From the NCBI GenBank assembly GCA_029559475.1, contig JAKQBN010000050.1, positions 1 through 63,493 of the forward strand: DNA of 63,493 nt, in the 5' to 3' direction. Of this stretch, positions 27,212 through 35,906 are shown one piece after another (the first letter of the stretch is position 1; each line of letters starts with the position of its first letter). The translations under genes were made by a program, and so were the position numbers. Origin of the DNA: a bacterium. GTDB lineage: Bacteria; UBA4055. The notes beneath the pieces were generated by a model. It had not been told where the DNA came from and did no database searches. It worked only from the letters and a program-made list of their open reading frames with translations.

Positions 27212-27853
27212 CTATACGATCTTGTCTTTATTTAATCTACCTGCCAGAAAAAATGACAGAGCAGTGAGTATCAGAAGCACTGCGATTATCACCGAATTAT
27301 ACGACTGCAGGAACCCGTCAACAACGCTTGTCTGGAAATTTACGAAAAGAATAAAAGCCATTATGTTTAACAGTCTCAAAGGAAAAATTATTTCGAAACG
27401 CGTCTGGATAAGTCCGCTGAATACTATCATCCAGAGACTGAATACCGCTACAGTGATGAAATAAATTAAATACCGGTTTTCAAAATGCGCATGAAGTATG
27501 CCTGGTCTGTTCAGATATAGCGCCAGTAAAGTAAAAATGGTCCCCGAAACCAGTCCGGCCGCGAATATCACCGCTGTTTTTGCAAGAAAAATCTGAGTAA
27601 GAGTATAGCCTTTACCTAAGAGAACCGGGAATCTTTTGCGGACCCTCTGCATATAAAAGCTGTAATCAATCAGCGGAGAAACGAAGAAAAATCCGAAAAA
27701 GAAAAAGGGTAAAACATTCGAGCCGGTCTCTACCATTGAGAAAAGAAGAACGTAAAGCACGAGCAGAAAACTGATCATGAGTTTTATTCTGACCTTCGGA
27801 TCTTTTCTTAGTACGAACCATTCAAGCGCTATTAGTTTCATCCATTTTTTCAT
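27212..27853 (-). CDS. Small ABC-2-type membrane protein
   Basis: 213 residues with about six hydrophobic helices. The cytoplasmic N-terminus KKWMKLIALEWFVLRKDPKVR is the type seen in ABC-2 permeases. No ATPase subunit is encoded next to it, which is unusual for an ABC exporter; the partner may be elsewhere, or the protein may act without one. It sits between purQ (6 nt gap) and the PHP gene (9 nt gap), so it is co-transcribed with unrelated functions. The family assignment rests on topology and hydrophobic pattern only. Confidence 0.5.
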   Translation of the reverse strand: MKKWMKLIALEWFVLRKDPKVRIKLMISFLLVLYVLLFSMVETGSNVLPFFFFGFFFVSPLIDYSFYMQRVRKRFPVLLGKGYTLTQIFLAKTAVIFAAGLVSGTIFTLLALYLNRPGILHAHFENRYLIYFITVAVFSLWMIVFSGLIQTRFEIIFPLRLLNIMAFILFVNFQTSVVDGFLQSYNSVIIAVLLILTALSFFLAGRLNKDKIV

Positions 27854-27859
27854 ATTTGC

Positions 27860-28636
27860 TTATCTGAAATAATTAACAGCATTTTTAAATATCGTTAAAC
27901 CGTCAGGCTCGGTATCCGGATCAGTATCCCTGAAATTAGGATGCTGGAATTTTTCTGAATTTCTTTCCGGATGGGGCATCATTCCCAGAGCGTTCCCTGT
28001 AACATCAACAAGACCCGCTATCCCTTTTTTCGATCCGTTCGGGTTGTACGGGTATTCTTCGGTCACTTTTCCTGACGGATCTACATACTGGAAGGCTACA
28101 AGAGACTTTTCGAAGAGTTTTTCGTATTCATCATCAGTACGCGTAAGGATACGGCCTTCCGCGTGAGCGGCCTGGATCTTTATCTTTTTCCCGTTCATGT
28201 CTTTCAGCCATGGCGAACGGATGTTTTCGGGTACGGTCAGATCGACCCACCTGCATTCAAATCTGGCGCTGTCGTTCCAGTACAGCGAGACCTGAGGTTC
28301 TCCGATCGTGTTGTATGGTATAACGCCAAGGGTCGTAAGTACCTGAAATCCGTTGCAGATCCCTATTGTAAGATTTCCTTTTTCAAGAAATGAGACAAGA
28401 TCGTCTTTCAGCTTTAAAAGTTTTAAAGAGAATATTTTTCCGCTTTTTACATCGTCGCCGTACGAGAAACCGCCGGAAAACGAAAGGATGTTATAATCGG
28501 TTATCTTTTTCGTTCCGTCGAGTAGCAGATTTAGATGCACTTCTTTGTTCACGGCTCCGGCAAGCTCGAATGCCCTGCCTGTTTCAGCGTTGCAGTTGAT
28601 ACCGTCTGTAATGATCGTAAGAACCTTTGGTTTCAT
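27860..28636 (-). CDS. purQ: Phosphoribosylformylglycinamidine synthase, glutaminase subunit PurQ
   Basis: 258 residues, a class I glutamine amidotransferase. The nucleophile elbow is GICNGFQ with Cys94, and the partner His222 and Glu224 lie in MMPHPER. The early segment SFSGGFSYGDD is the PurQ oxyanion region. The enzyme supplies ammonia from glutamine to PurL for conversion of FGAR to FGAM in purine synthesis. Length is slightly above the usual 225-230, as in PurQ proteins that carry an insertion near residues 120-165. No purL or purS gene is adjacent; instead it lies inside an operon with a SNF2 helicase and a SWIM protein. Confidence 0.85.
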   Translation of the reverse strand: MKPKVLTIITDGINCNAETGRAFELAGAVNKEVHLNLLLDGTKKITDYNILSFSGGFSYGDDVKSGKIFSLKLLKLKDDLVSFLEKGNLTIGICNGFQVLTTLGVIPYNTIGEPQVSLYWNDSARFECRWVDLTVPENIRSPWLKDMNGKKIKIQAAHAEGRILTRTDDEYEKLFEKSLVAFQYVDPSGKVTEEYPYNPNGSKKGIAGLVDVTGNALGMMPHPERNSEKFQHPNFRDTDPDTEPDGLTIFKNAVNYFR

Positions 28637-28646
28637 AATCTTTCCG

Positions 28647-29417
28647 TCAGTATTTTTTAATGTTCGTTTTAATAATATCGGTCATGCTTTCGTAAATGTC
28701 GTAGAACTCGTCTCGGATCTTTCCGTGGAACACCTTCGATTCTGTAAGACCTGAATTTCTGATGTCTGAAAGGTCGGCATCAGGAATTTCAACTCCGTAA
28801 TATTTTGCCGGATCTATATCCGACGTGTCGAAGACCGAGCTTTTTACCCTGTAGTGATCTATCGTCATTTCTTTCGGCGGCAGGATCTCGCTTAATGTAA
28901 AATCAGGATCGTTCATGAATATCGAGAACAGTACGCTCGTATCGAGCCCCCTTAGATTGAAAAGCAGCAGAGGTTCAAAGATCACTTCATTGAATATTCT
29001 GTGCAGCACGGCGGAAACATGCTCGCATTTTTTAAGCTTTTTGCAGGAGCATTTGTGAGTCAGATCATTCCATGAAGGGAAAATGTTTATATCGCTGTCT
29101 TTCATAAGCCTGTAAAGTTCAGGCGGGAATACCCCGTTTATCAGTTCAAGCGCGAAGTGAGTATTGTCCCTGAAGATCCTTTCCAGTATTTCAAGTTCGC
29201 TGTAATTTATAAGTGAAAAAATTATCGAAGTATCAAAATAAATCTTCTTTCCGTCATAAACCGAAGCCTCCACTTCGTTCTTTTCGATAGAAAGATATGT
29301 TATTGCCCTTTTATTAAAAAGTTTTCTGCCCAGATTGAATTTGGTTATATTCGAATCGTTATAAAGTTTTTCGTAGAATTTATCGTACCACCAGGCTTGT
29401 TTATTGTCAAATTCCAA
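28647..29417 (-). CDS. SWIM zinc-finger protein partnered with a SNF2 helicase
   Basis: 256 residues from TTG 29417, with AAAGG upstream. The SWIM motif CxC...CxH is seen as CSCKKLKKCEH near residue 124. A long helical region surrounds it. SWIM proteins of this kind are regularly encoded next to bacterial SNF2/RapA-type ATPases and are thought to bind DNA or protein for them. Here it follows the SNF2 gene by 1 nt (TAA then TTG), strongly implying coupled translation. The N-terminus (KQAWWYDKFYE) is typical of the family. The process served is unknown. Confidence 0.7.
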   Translation of the reverse strand: MEFDNKQAWWYDKFYEKLYNDSNITKFNLGRKLFNKRAITYLSIEKNEVEASVYDGKKIYFDTSIIFSLINYSELEILERIFRDNTHFALELINGVFPPELYRLMKDSDINIFPSWNDLTHKCSCKKLKKCEHVSAVLHRIFNEVIFEPLLLFNLRGLDTSVLFSIFMNDPDFTLSEILPPKEMTIDHYRVKSSVFDTSDIDPAKYYGVEIPDADLSDIRNSGLTESKVFHGKIRDEFYDIYESMTDIIKTNIKKY

Positions 29418-29418
29418 T

Positions 29419-32322
29419 TTAAGGCCTTTGAATTAATTTTATGAATTCTTTTTCTGTCAGTTCCGCGATTATGCTGTCGCCTTTAGGTATTATCCCGTCA
29501 GAAAGTTTGATCTTACTCTCAATAAGCTCGTCTATTCTTTCTTCCAGAGTACCCTTAATGATAAACTTATAAACGAAAGTGTTTCTTTTCTGACCGATCC
29601 TGTGAACTCTGTCTACAGCCTGATTCTCAACAGCGGGATTCCACCATCTGTCAAAATGGAAAACATAATTCGCCATGGTCAGGTTCAGCCCGAGACCACC
29701 CGCTTTTAAAGAAAGTACCATTGCAGGAATGCTTTCGTCTTTCTCGAACTCGTCGATCATGTCCCTTCTGTCTTCAAGATCTAAGGATCCGTGGAAAAAC
29801 AGGACTTTTTTATTAAGTTCAGCGGTCAGCCTTCTTTTAATAAGCCTGCCTGTTTCTATGAACTGAGTAAAGATGATGGATTTACGGCCTTCCTGCTCTA
29901 TTGTGTTGACCATTTCTACAAGGCTGTCAAGTTTTGACGATCTTTTTTTGAGGTTCTCGGGCGAATTATCGTTCAGGTAATTTAAAGGATGATTGCAGAT
30001 AAGCTTCAGCTTCGTTATTGTGGCTAGCATATTGGTTTTAGCTATCCTGCCGTCGGAGCGTTCCATTTCGGTCTCTACCTTTCTTATCTCATTATCGTAA
30101 AGAACGGCCTGCTCGTCCGTAAGAGGAAGAAATATCTTGATCTCCTGTTTATCGGGCAGATCTTTTATGATGTCCTTATCTGTCTTCATCCTTCTAAGAA
30201 CGAACGGGGAGATAATTTCGTGAAGCTGCTTCCTCTTTAGATCATCTTCATTTTTCATAATCGGGAATTCATACTTGTTAAAAAACTCACGGCTTCCCAA
30301 TAAAAGTCCCGGATTGACGAAGTCCATGATAGACCAGAGTTCCATTAGTCTGTTCTCTATAGGAGTTCCGGTTAGGGCGAATTTATTCCCGCCCCTAAGT
30401 TTTTTTACGGCTTTAGCCTGATCGCTCGAAGCGTTCTTTATGTACTGGGCTTCGTCTATGATGACATAAGAGAAAGTATGTTCAAGAAGCAGGTCGAGAT
30501 CCCTTTTTACGATCCCGTAGCTGCATATTATAATATCGTTGTTTTTTACGATGCCGGAGATATTTTTTTCACGGTTAACGCCGTAATGCAGACAGGACTT
30601 TAGTTCCGGCGCGAATTTTTTCAGTTCCATTTCCCAGTTGTATAATAGTGTGGTCGGAGCTACGATAAGCGCCGGATCCTGCTTCTTTTTATGAAGCAGC
30701 ATGGCTATGATCTGAATTGTTTTTCCAAGTCCCATATCGTCAGCCAGTATAGCTCCGAATCCCAGTTCATCAAGATATGACAGAAATGAAACGCCTTTTT
30801 CCTGATACTCTCTGAGAGTGCCTACGAATCCTTTTATCTCCTTTACATGGGTAAGGTTCCTGTTAAGGTCTTTTCCTGAAATTATCTCGTCGAAAAGTTC
30901 TGACTTGTCTATCTCGACATCTTCTTCAAGATCATAGTTCAGAGCTTCGAAAAAAGCAACACCTTCAGAACGCGCAGCCTCTTCCGATCTGAGGTTAGAT
31001 ATGATCCTTTTTAGAGCAAGGCTGTCGAGTTCAATATATCTGTCTCCGATCTTTATAAATTCCTGATCCGTTTTAAGGATCTCATCCATCATGTTCTTGT
31101 CAATGAGGATATCTCCCGCGTAAAGCTGCCAGTCAAAATCAAGCACGGCTCTCGATATCGCTCCCTTTGAGAAATGAACTGAATTCTTTCTTTTGAACTT
31201 TATTTTCGCCCTTATCTTATGAATGTTCTGAAAGAACTGGGGATAGAGGATCCTGACCCTGTTGTTCCCAAGCATTCCGGCATCATATTTTAAAAATTCG
31301 AGAAGTTCGTCCTCAGTAATATCAACATAGCAGGGAGAAGGGGAGAGCAGAGAGTCTTTGATGTATTTTGAGAACTGAGAGATCCTTACAAGTTCGAGAA
31401 TGAAAAACGTTTTTAAATTGTTATCATCAGAATCATAGATCTCTCGTGCATGAAATGTTTTATCTCCGGATTTTAATCCGTAAAATATTCTCCACAGACC
31501 GTTCTCGGTCTTCTCAAAAGCGAGAAGCAGAATATGTTCCGACGCTATCCGCCCGGCCCAGTTTTTCCATTCCGAGTAATTAAAACCGCAGATCTTTACG
31601 CCGCTGTCTTTAATAACTAAATGCGCTATGCTGCTCGCCCTTAGGACCTTATCAGAAAATTCTGGGGCATCTCCTTTTGTCATTAGAAAATCCGTTGTTG
31701 AGTTCAGGCATGCCATCAGCAGATTGTCGACGAAAGATCTTTTTTCCTCGATAAATCCTTTTCCGTATATCGATATCAGAGGTAGATTATCGTAAAATAC
31801 AGCCATTCTACCTTTTATTTCGGGTGTTAAATATGGGTAGTACACAAAATTGTAGTAATCGCCTTCTATGTAAAAACCGGGTACATAGTATTTTTTATCA
31901 ATAAGTTCGCGCACGAATTCCTGGAACTTATCGTAATATTTAAATGACGGGGAAAGCGAGGAATTCCGGATATTCTTCAGCGCTTTTACGAAATAGCAGA
32001 ACTCATAACACGGAACAAGAGCGCAGTCTATGTATTTTTTTAGATACTGAACCTTATCCTTATTTATAGCGAGATCGGGATGTAGAGATTCAACAGTGCT
32101 CAGGATTCTTATATTATCCTGATGAGGTATGTAAAAATCAGCGCTGACAGTATCGAGAAAGGGGATATTCTTTTTGAAAAAGATATCTTTTATATCCTCT
32201 TTTGTCGCGAATTTTTCCAGACCTTTGTCATAATCGCATATTTCTATCCACACGAGAAAACAGTCATCGCTCAGCGAATATCTGTAATCGCAGTGAAAAA
32301 TATATTTGCGCATTGTATCCAT
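29419..32322 (-). CDS. SNF2-family DNA-dependent ATPase (HepA/RapA-like)
   Basis: 967 residues. The C-terminal half is a complete SF2 motor: FVGTLREYQEKGVSFL, Walker A DDMGLGKTIQ near residue 530, DEAQ near 622, motif III ALTGTPIENRLMELWS, and motifs V-VI SLKAGGLGLNLT and RVHRIGQ near 908. The N-terminal 480 residues lack a SWIM finger, which is supplied by the next gene. Such proteins translocate on double-stranded DNA and remodel bound proteins. This is the first gene of a six-gene operon. Translation could start at 32322 or at an ATG three codons later; neither has a clear ribosome binding site. Confidence 0.85.
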   Translation of the reverse strand: MDTMRKYIFHCDYRYSLSDDCFLVWIEICDYDKGLEKFATKEDIKDIFFKKNIPFLDTVSADFYIPHQDNIRILSTVESLHPDLAINKDKVQYLKKYIDCALVPCYEFCYFVKALKNIRNSSLSPSFKYYDKFQEFVRELIDKKYYVPGFYIEGDYYNFVYYPYLTPEIKGRMAVFYDNLPLISIYGKGFIEEKRSFVDNLLMACLNSTTDFLMTKGDAPEFSDKVLRASSIAHLVIKDSGVKICGFNYSEWKNWAGRIASEHILLLAFEKTENGLWRIFYGLKSGDKTFHAREIYDSDDNNLKTFFILELVRISQFSKYIKDSLLSPSPCYVDITEDELLEFLKYDAGMLGNNRVRILYPQFFQNIHKIRAKIKFKRKNSVHFSKGAISRAVLDFDWQLYAGDILIDKNMMDEILKTDQEFIKIGDRYIELDSLALKRIISNLRSEEAARSEGVAFFEALNYDLEEDVEIDKSELFDEIISGKDLNRNLTHVKEIKGFVGTLREYQEKGVSFLSYLDELGFGAILADDMGLGKTIQIIAMLLHKKKQDPALIVAPTTLLYNWEMELKKFAPELKSCLHYGVNREKNISGIVKNNDIIICSYGIVKRDLDLLLEHTFSYVIIDEAQYIKNASSDQAKAVKKLRGGNKFALTGTPIENRLMELWSIMDFVNPGLLLGSREFFNKYEFPIMKNEDDLKRKQLHEIISPFVLRRMKTDKDIIKDLPDKQEIKIFLPLTDEQAVLYDNEIRKVETEMERSDGRIAKTNMLATITKLKLICNHPLNYLNDNSPENLKKRSSKLDSLVEMVNTIEQEGRKSIIFTQFIETGRLIKRRLTAELNKKVLFFHGSLDLEDRRDMIDEFEKDESIPAMVLSLKAGGLGLNLTMANYVFHFDRWWNPAVENQAVDRVHRIGQKRNTFVYKFIIKGTLEERIDELIESKIKLSDGIIPKGDSIIAELTEKEFIKLIQRP

Positions 32323-32357
32323 TTACTACGTACTCAGCTACAGATAACGAAGTTCTA

Positions 32358-32386
32358 AAAATATGAAAAAAAAATGAAATCTGCAA
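32358..32386 (-). promoter_or_regulatory. Predicted promoter of the SNF2-SWIM-purQ operon
   Basis: Minus strand TTGCAG (32386-32381), 17 bp including a run of nine T, TATTTT (32363-32358). Confidence 0.5.
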
Positions 32387-32420
32387 GAAATTTATTTAAA
32401 AAAGATGTTTCGCCAAAGCT

Positions 32421-33710
32421 CTAATTTTCAGAACCTGCGATGAACTTCTTGATCTTATATAGGTCCTCTTTGTTGACTACTGCTTCAACAGAAACACCGT
32501 AATCGGTGAAATCTTTCGAGATAACCGTCGCGTATTCGTGAAGGTTCGCTATCAGCTTTTGTTCTTCGAAGGGAAATAGAAGCTTAAGTCTTGAAGCCTG
32601 ATTAAGTTTTTCGTCAATTTTTGCGAGAAGTAAATCAATGTTCTCGCCGGTAACCGCCGATATAAAAAGGGAACCGGTATAAACATCTGCGAAAACCTCT
32701 TCTTTTACTCTGTACTCACCGAGAAGATCGATCTTGTTGAAAACTATCTGCGAAGGTATGTTATTCGCTTCGATCTCTTTAAGAACGGATTTGACGGCTT
32801 TTATGTGTTCTTCACAGTTCTCGTCATTAATATCGACAAGATGTATCAGAAGATCCGCATCCATAACGTCCCTTAAAGTTGCTCTGAACGAAGCTATCAG
32901 GCTGTGGGGAAGGTTTGAAATAAAACCGACAGTATCAGAAAGTACAATACTGTCTCCTCTGCCGATCTCAAGGGCGCGTGCGGTTGAATCAAGTGTGGCG
33001 AAGAGCTTATCTTCAACCAGTACATTTTCGCCTGTTAACTTATTAAATAAAGAAGACTTACCTGCGTTAGTATAACCTACTATGCAAACCTTTTTGGCGT
33101 TCTCTCTGCTTTTTCTCTGAGTTATCTTCTGTGTCATGATTCTTTCAAGCTCATGAGTAATGAATCTGATCTCGTCCTTTACGATCCTTCTGTCAACTTC
33201 GATCTGTTTTTCACCCATTCCGCGGGATGCACCGGAAGCGCTGCCTGATGCGCCTCTTTCCCTGTCGAGGTGTGACCACAGTTTTTTCAACCTCGGCAGC
33301 TGATACTTAAGTTCGGCAAGTTTGACTTCAAGCTTGGCTTCTTTAGTTTTTGCGTGCATCTGGAAAATGTCGAGAATGATCTCTGTCCTGTCAAGAGCTT
33401 CAATTTCGAAGTCTCTCTTCATGTTTCTGGCCTGGGTAGGGGCGAGCTCATTGTCGAAAATTACGAGCTGGACATCAGCCATTTCCATTTTCGCTTTAAT
33501 GTCTTCCAGAAACCCTTTCCCGACGTAAGTTGCCTTATCTATAGCTTTTCTGTTCTGTATAAATTTTTCTACTACTTCGATCTCTGCTGTATCAGCCAGC
33601 CTTTCGAGTTCTTCAAGCGATCTCTGAGCTTTTTCATATTCCCGGTTGTCCATGCAGACGCCAATAAGAAAGGCTTTCGGTTTTACATATTCTGTTGATA
33701 CGCTTTCCAT
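32421..33710 (-). CDS. hflX: Ribosome-associated GTPase HflX
   Basis: 429 residues with AAGGA before the ATG. The N-terminal HflX domain (about 1-165) includes IFDNELAPTQARNMKRDF. A coiled segment follows with the Gly/Ser-rich GASGSASGASRGMGEKQIE linker. The G domain has G1 GYTNAGKSS, G3 DTVGF and G4 NKID. HflX binds the 50S subunit and splits stalled ribosomes under stress. Its length and domain order are standard. It follows phoH by 13 nt and is most likely in the same transcript. Confidence 0.9.
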   Translation of the reverse strand: MESVSTEYVKPKAFLIGVCMDNREYEKAQRSLEELERLADTAEIEVVEKFIQNRKAIDKATYVGKGFLEDIKAKMEMADVQLVIFDNELAPTQARNMKRDFEIEALDRTEIILDIFQMHAKTKEAKLEVKLAELKYQLPRLKKLWSHLDRERGASGSASGASRGMGEKQIEVDRRIVKDEIRFITHELERIMTQKITQRKSRENAKKVCIVGYTNAGKSSLFNKLTGENVLVEDKLFATLDSTARALEIGRGDSIVLSDTVGFISNLPHSLIASFRATLRDVMDADLLIHLVDINDENCEEHIKAVKSVLKEIEANNIPSQIVFNKIDLLGEYRVKEEVFADVYTGSLFISAVTGENIDLLLAKIDEKLNQASRLKLLFPFEEQKLIANLHEYATVISKDFTDYGVSVEAVVNKEDLYKIKKFIAGSEN

Positions 33711-33723
33711 GTTTTTCCTTAAA

Positions 33724-35076
33724 TTATAATAATTTTGAAGCTATTTCTGAAAGAACAGACCTCTCACCTTTCTTTAAAGTAACGTGAGCGTAGAGGTCCT
33801 GATAGTCCAGTTTGTCGATTATGTATGAAAGCCCGTTGGATTCGGAATCAAGATAAGGAGAATCGATCTGATATACGTCACCTGTGAATACGATCTTTGT
33901 TCCCTCGCCTGCCCTTGTAATGATGGTTTTTACTTCGTGAGGGGAGAGGTTCTGCGCCTCATCAACAATGAAATATACATTACTCAAAGACCTTCCTCTA
34001 ATGTACGCGAGAGGCGAAATAACCAGCTTTTCCCTTTTCTGCATTTCGTTGATGATCTCATATTTATCCGAACCTTCGCTAAAATTATTCTGAATGAACT
34101 GCAGATTGTCGTAAAGAGGCTGCATGTATGGTTCCACCTTATTCTGCGCGGTTCCGGGAAGATAACCGATATCTTTGTTGCTTAACGGAACGATAGGCCT
34201 GCTTAAATATATCTGTTTGTATGCTTTTCTGTTCTCCAGAGCGGCGGCCAGAGCGATCAGCGTTTTTCCGGTTCCTGCGGTTCCTGAGATCGTGACCAGC
34301 TTGATCCTGTCGTCACAAAGCGCGTTTATCGCAAATATCTGCTCGGAATTCCTGGGTCTGATACCGAATACTTCCTTTGATTCTACAAGAGCGATCTCCT
34401 GATTGAAATTATCATATTTAGCTAGGGCAGACTTATCGTTCGACTTGAGAACGAAATACTGATTCGGTTTAAGAGTAATATTTTTAGCATCGTTGTCTTT
34501 TAAGAAATCATCTTTTAATATTTTCTTCTTCTGATATAATAAATTGATAGTGGTTTCATCCATATCCTCCATCAGCTCGATTCCCGTGAACAGGTCTTCA
34601 GCGCTTTTGATCTTGCCTATCTGATAATCTCTAGCGGTAATTCCTAAAGCTCTAGCTTTTAATCTCAGATTAACATCTTTCGTTACGAAGATCACTTCTC
34701 TGTCAGGGTGATCCTGGAGAAAATTATAGCAGGCGGCCAGGATATGATGGTCTTCTTTTTCAGAAACGAATTTATTGCCGAATCCTTCTCTGAAGCTGAC
34801 GTCAGTCAGGATAAAAACTTTACCTCTGTTTTCTCCAATTGGGATACCTTCAGAAAAAAGGTCTTTTTTAGAACCGTTTTCTCCTCCGGAGATCTCATCT
34901 ATCTGTCTGGTGAATTCCCTTGCGTTAAAATTCAACTGATCGTGGCCTTTTTTAAATTCGTCAAGTTCTTCCAGAACGGTAATGGGTATTCCGATATCGT
35001 CCTGATCGAAACCTTTTAGGCAGTTATAATCGTGAAGCAGCACGTTCGTGTCGAGTATGAATGTCCTTTGCGCCAT
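33724..35076 (-). CDS. PhoH-family ATPase with N-terminal PIN domain (PhoH2/YlaK type)
   Basis: About 450 residues from ATG 35076, which follows AGGAG by 6-7 nt; a longer frame from 35103 is rejected on that basis. The PIN domain opens with TFILDTNVLLHD and has further acidic residues at EELDEF and ILTDVSF, so a metal-dependent RNase site is plausible. The PhoH domain has Walker A SGTAGTGKTLIALAAA and Walker B FIVDEAQNLSPHE with GDVYQID. PhoH2 proteins are reported as combined RNA helicase and RNase. The downstream hflX suggests a shared role in RNA and ribosome stress. Confidence 0.85.
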   Translation of the reverse strand: MAQRTFILDTNVLLHDYNCLKGFDQDDIGIPITVLEELDEFKKGHDQLNFNAREFTRQIDEISGGENGSKKDLFSEGIPIGENRGKVFILTDVSFREGFGNKFVSEKEDHHILAACYNFLQDHPDREVIFVTKDVNLRLKARALGITARDYQIGKIKSAEDLFTGIELMEDMDETTINLLYQKKKILKDDFLKDNDAKNITLKPNQYFVLKSNDKSALAKYDNFNQEIALVESKEVFGIRPRNSEQIFAINALCDDRIKLVTISGTAGTGKTLIALAAALENRKAYKQIYLSRPIVPLSNKDIGYLPGTAQNKVEPYMQPLYDNLQFIQNNFSEGSDKYEIINEMQKREKLVISPLAYIRGRSLSNVYFIVDEAQNLSPHEVKTIITRAGEGTKIVFTGDVYQIDSPYLDSESNGLSYIIDKLDYQDLYAHVTLKKGERSVLSEIASKLL

Positions 35077-35106
35077 CAATCGCTCCTGTTTATTACACAA
35101 CATTTC

Positions 35107-35135
35107 AATTTATGCTTTTTATTTAATAATTTCAA
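35107..35135 (-). promoter_or_regulatory. Predicted promoter of phoH-hflX
   Basis: Minus strand TTGAAA (35135-35130), 17 bp, TAAATT (35112-35107). Confidence 0.55.
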
Positions 35136-35164
35136 TACATAATTTATATAACGGATAGTTTACA

Positions 35165-35303
35165 TAATACCTGACCTATCATTTTTCTAAGCGGACCGCA
35201 ACCGGCTGCTGCCGGCATTAATTTCACTATAATATGTAGCTGCTACGTACCTGCGATAAAAATTGAGTGCGTTTCCGCTTTTCAAAATATAAGTCAGGTA
35301 TTA
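35165..35303. other. Nested palindromic element, possibly structured RNA or a mobile palindromic repeat
   Basis: An 11-bp perfect inverted repeat, TAATACCTGAC (35165-35175) and GTCAGGTATTA (35293-35303), bounds 139 bp. Inside, AAGCGGA (35189-35195) pairs with TCCGCTT (35274-35280), and CGCA (35197-35200) with TGCG (35268-35271). In the centre are two hairpins, CCGGC-TGCT-GCCGG and GTAG-CTG-CTAC. The whole folds as a branched stem on either strand. It lies between the phoH promoter and the tRNA terminator and contains no gene. I do not recognise it as a known riboswitch or attachment site. Confidence 0.5.
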
Positions 35304-35322
35304 GAAGAATTAGAACAAAAGA

Positions 35323-35348
35323 AAAAGTCCGGAAATTTCCGGACTTTT
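35323..35348 (-). terminator. Rho-independent terminator of secG-tRNA-Leu
   Basis: A perfect 26-bp palindrome, AAAAGTCCGGAAA and its complement, lies directly after the tRNA on the minus strand. It is followed by a T-rich tract (CTTTTTCTTTTG). Confidence 0.85.
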
Positions 35349-35349
35349 G

Positions 35350-35431
35350 TGCTGAAGAGGAGATTTGAACTCCTACACCCTAGGGCGCCACCTCCTCAAG
35401 ATGGTGTGTCTACCAATTCCACCACTCCAGC
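35350..35431 (-). tRNA. tRNA-Leu (anticodon GAG)
   Basis: The 82-nt minus-strand sequence folds as a class II tRNA. The acceptor stem is GCTGGAG with CTTCAGC (one G-T pair). The D region is TGGAATTGGTAGACA. The anticodon stem CCATC/GGTGG encloses loop TTGAGGA, so the anticodon is GAG, reading CTC/CTT. A long variable arm precedes the T arm GGAGTTCAAATCTCC. The discriminator is A and the CCA end is not encoded. The 5' end lies only 7 nt after the secG stop codon, so it is likely processed from the secG transcript. Confidence 0.93.
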
Positions 35432-35438
35432 ATTTGAA

Positions 35439-35846
35439 TTATTTTCCCGGCTCAACCGGACTAACGGGAGCAGAAGGTTGTTCTGTCGGTTTATCTGTCT
35501 GACCGCTCACAGGCAAAGTTGTTTGAGGAAGAGAAGGCAAACCGGAAACAGGAGAATCGGCTTTTTTCTGCATAATAACGCTCTGGTCGAAATTCTGTTT
35601 ATCACCGAATTCAGCTTTAGACATTAATCCGAGTATTATCGCCAGGATGAAAAATGTGGTTGTTAAAATTATTGTCATTTTGTGGAGAAAAGTTACGGTT
35701 TCTCTTGTGCCGAAAGTCGAGGACGCAGCACCGCTTACGCCGCCGAAAGTTCCGGTCAGACCGCTGCTTTTATCTGACTGCATAAGAATAATGATCATTA
35801 GAATGAAAGTGTTTACGACGAAGATGAACAATAAGAAGTTATACAT
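35439..35846 (-). CDS. secG: Preprotein translocase subunit SecG
   Basis: 135 residues from ATG 35846, placed 7 nt after AGGGAA. A longer frame to 35906 is excluded because it would begin inside the promoter. Two transmembrane helices (YNFLLFIFVVNTFILMIIIL and the ILTTTFFILAIILGL region) flank the conserved loop QSDKSSGLTGTFGG with SSTFGTRE, the SecG signature. SecG assists SecYE in protein export at the inner membrane. The C-terminal 45 residues are Pro/Ser/Gln-rich and longer than in E. coli, as in many FCB bacteria. tRNA-Leu follows directly. Confidence 0.9.
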   Translation of the reverse strand: MYNFLLFIFVVNTFILMIIILMQSDKSSGLTGTFGGVSGAASSTFGTRETVTFLHKMTIILTTTFFILAIILGLMSKAEFGDKQNFDQSVIMQKKADSPVSGLPSLPQTTLPVSGQTDKPTEQPSAPVSPVEPGK

Positions 35847-35877
35847 TTTAGTTCCCTGTTTTTTATACTGCGGGGCT

Positions 35878-35906
35878 AATTTAAGAAAATATAAAAAGAA
35901 TGTCAA
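35878..35906 (-). promoter_or_regulatory. Predicted sigma-70 promoter of secG
   Basis: Minus strand TTGACA (35906-35901), 17 bp, TAAATT (35883-35878): a consensus -35. It lies 32 bp upstream of the secG start codon. Confidence 0.75.

Noticed and set aside
35846-35906. Longer N-terminus for SecG starting at 35906
   Set aside because: That start would lie inside the -35/-10 promoter. The ATG at 35846 has AGGGAA upstream and gives the normal SecG N-terminus.
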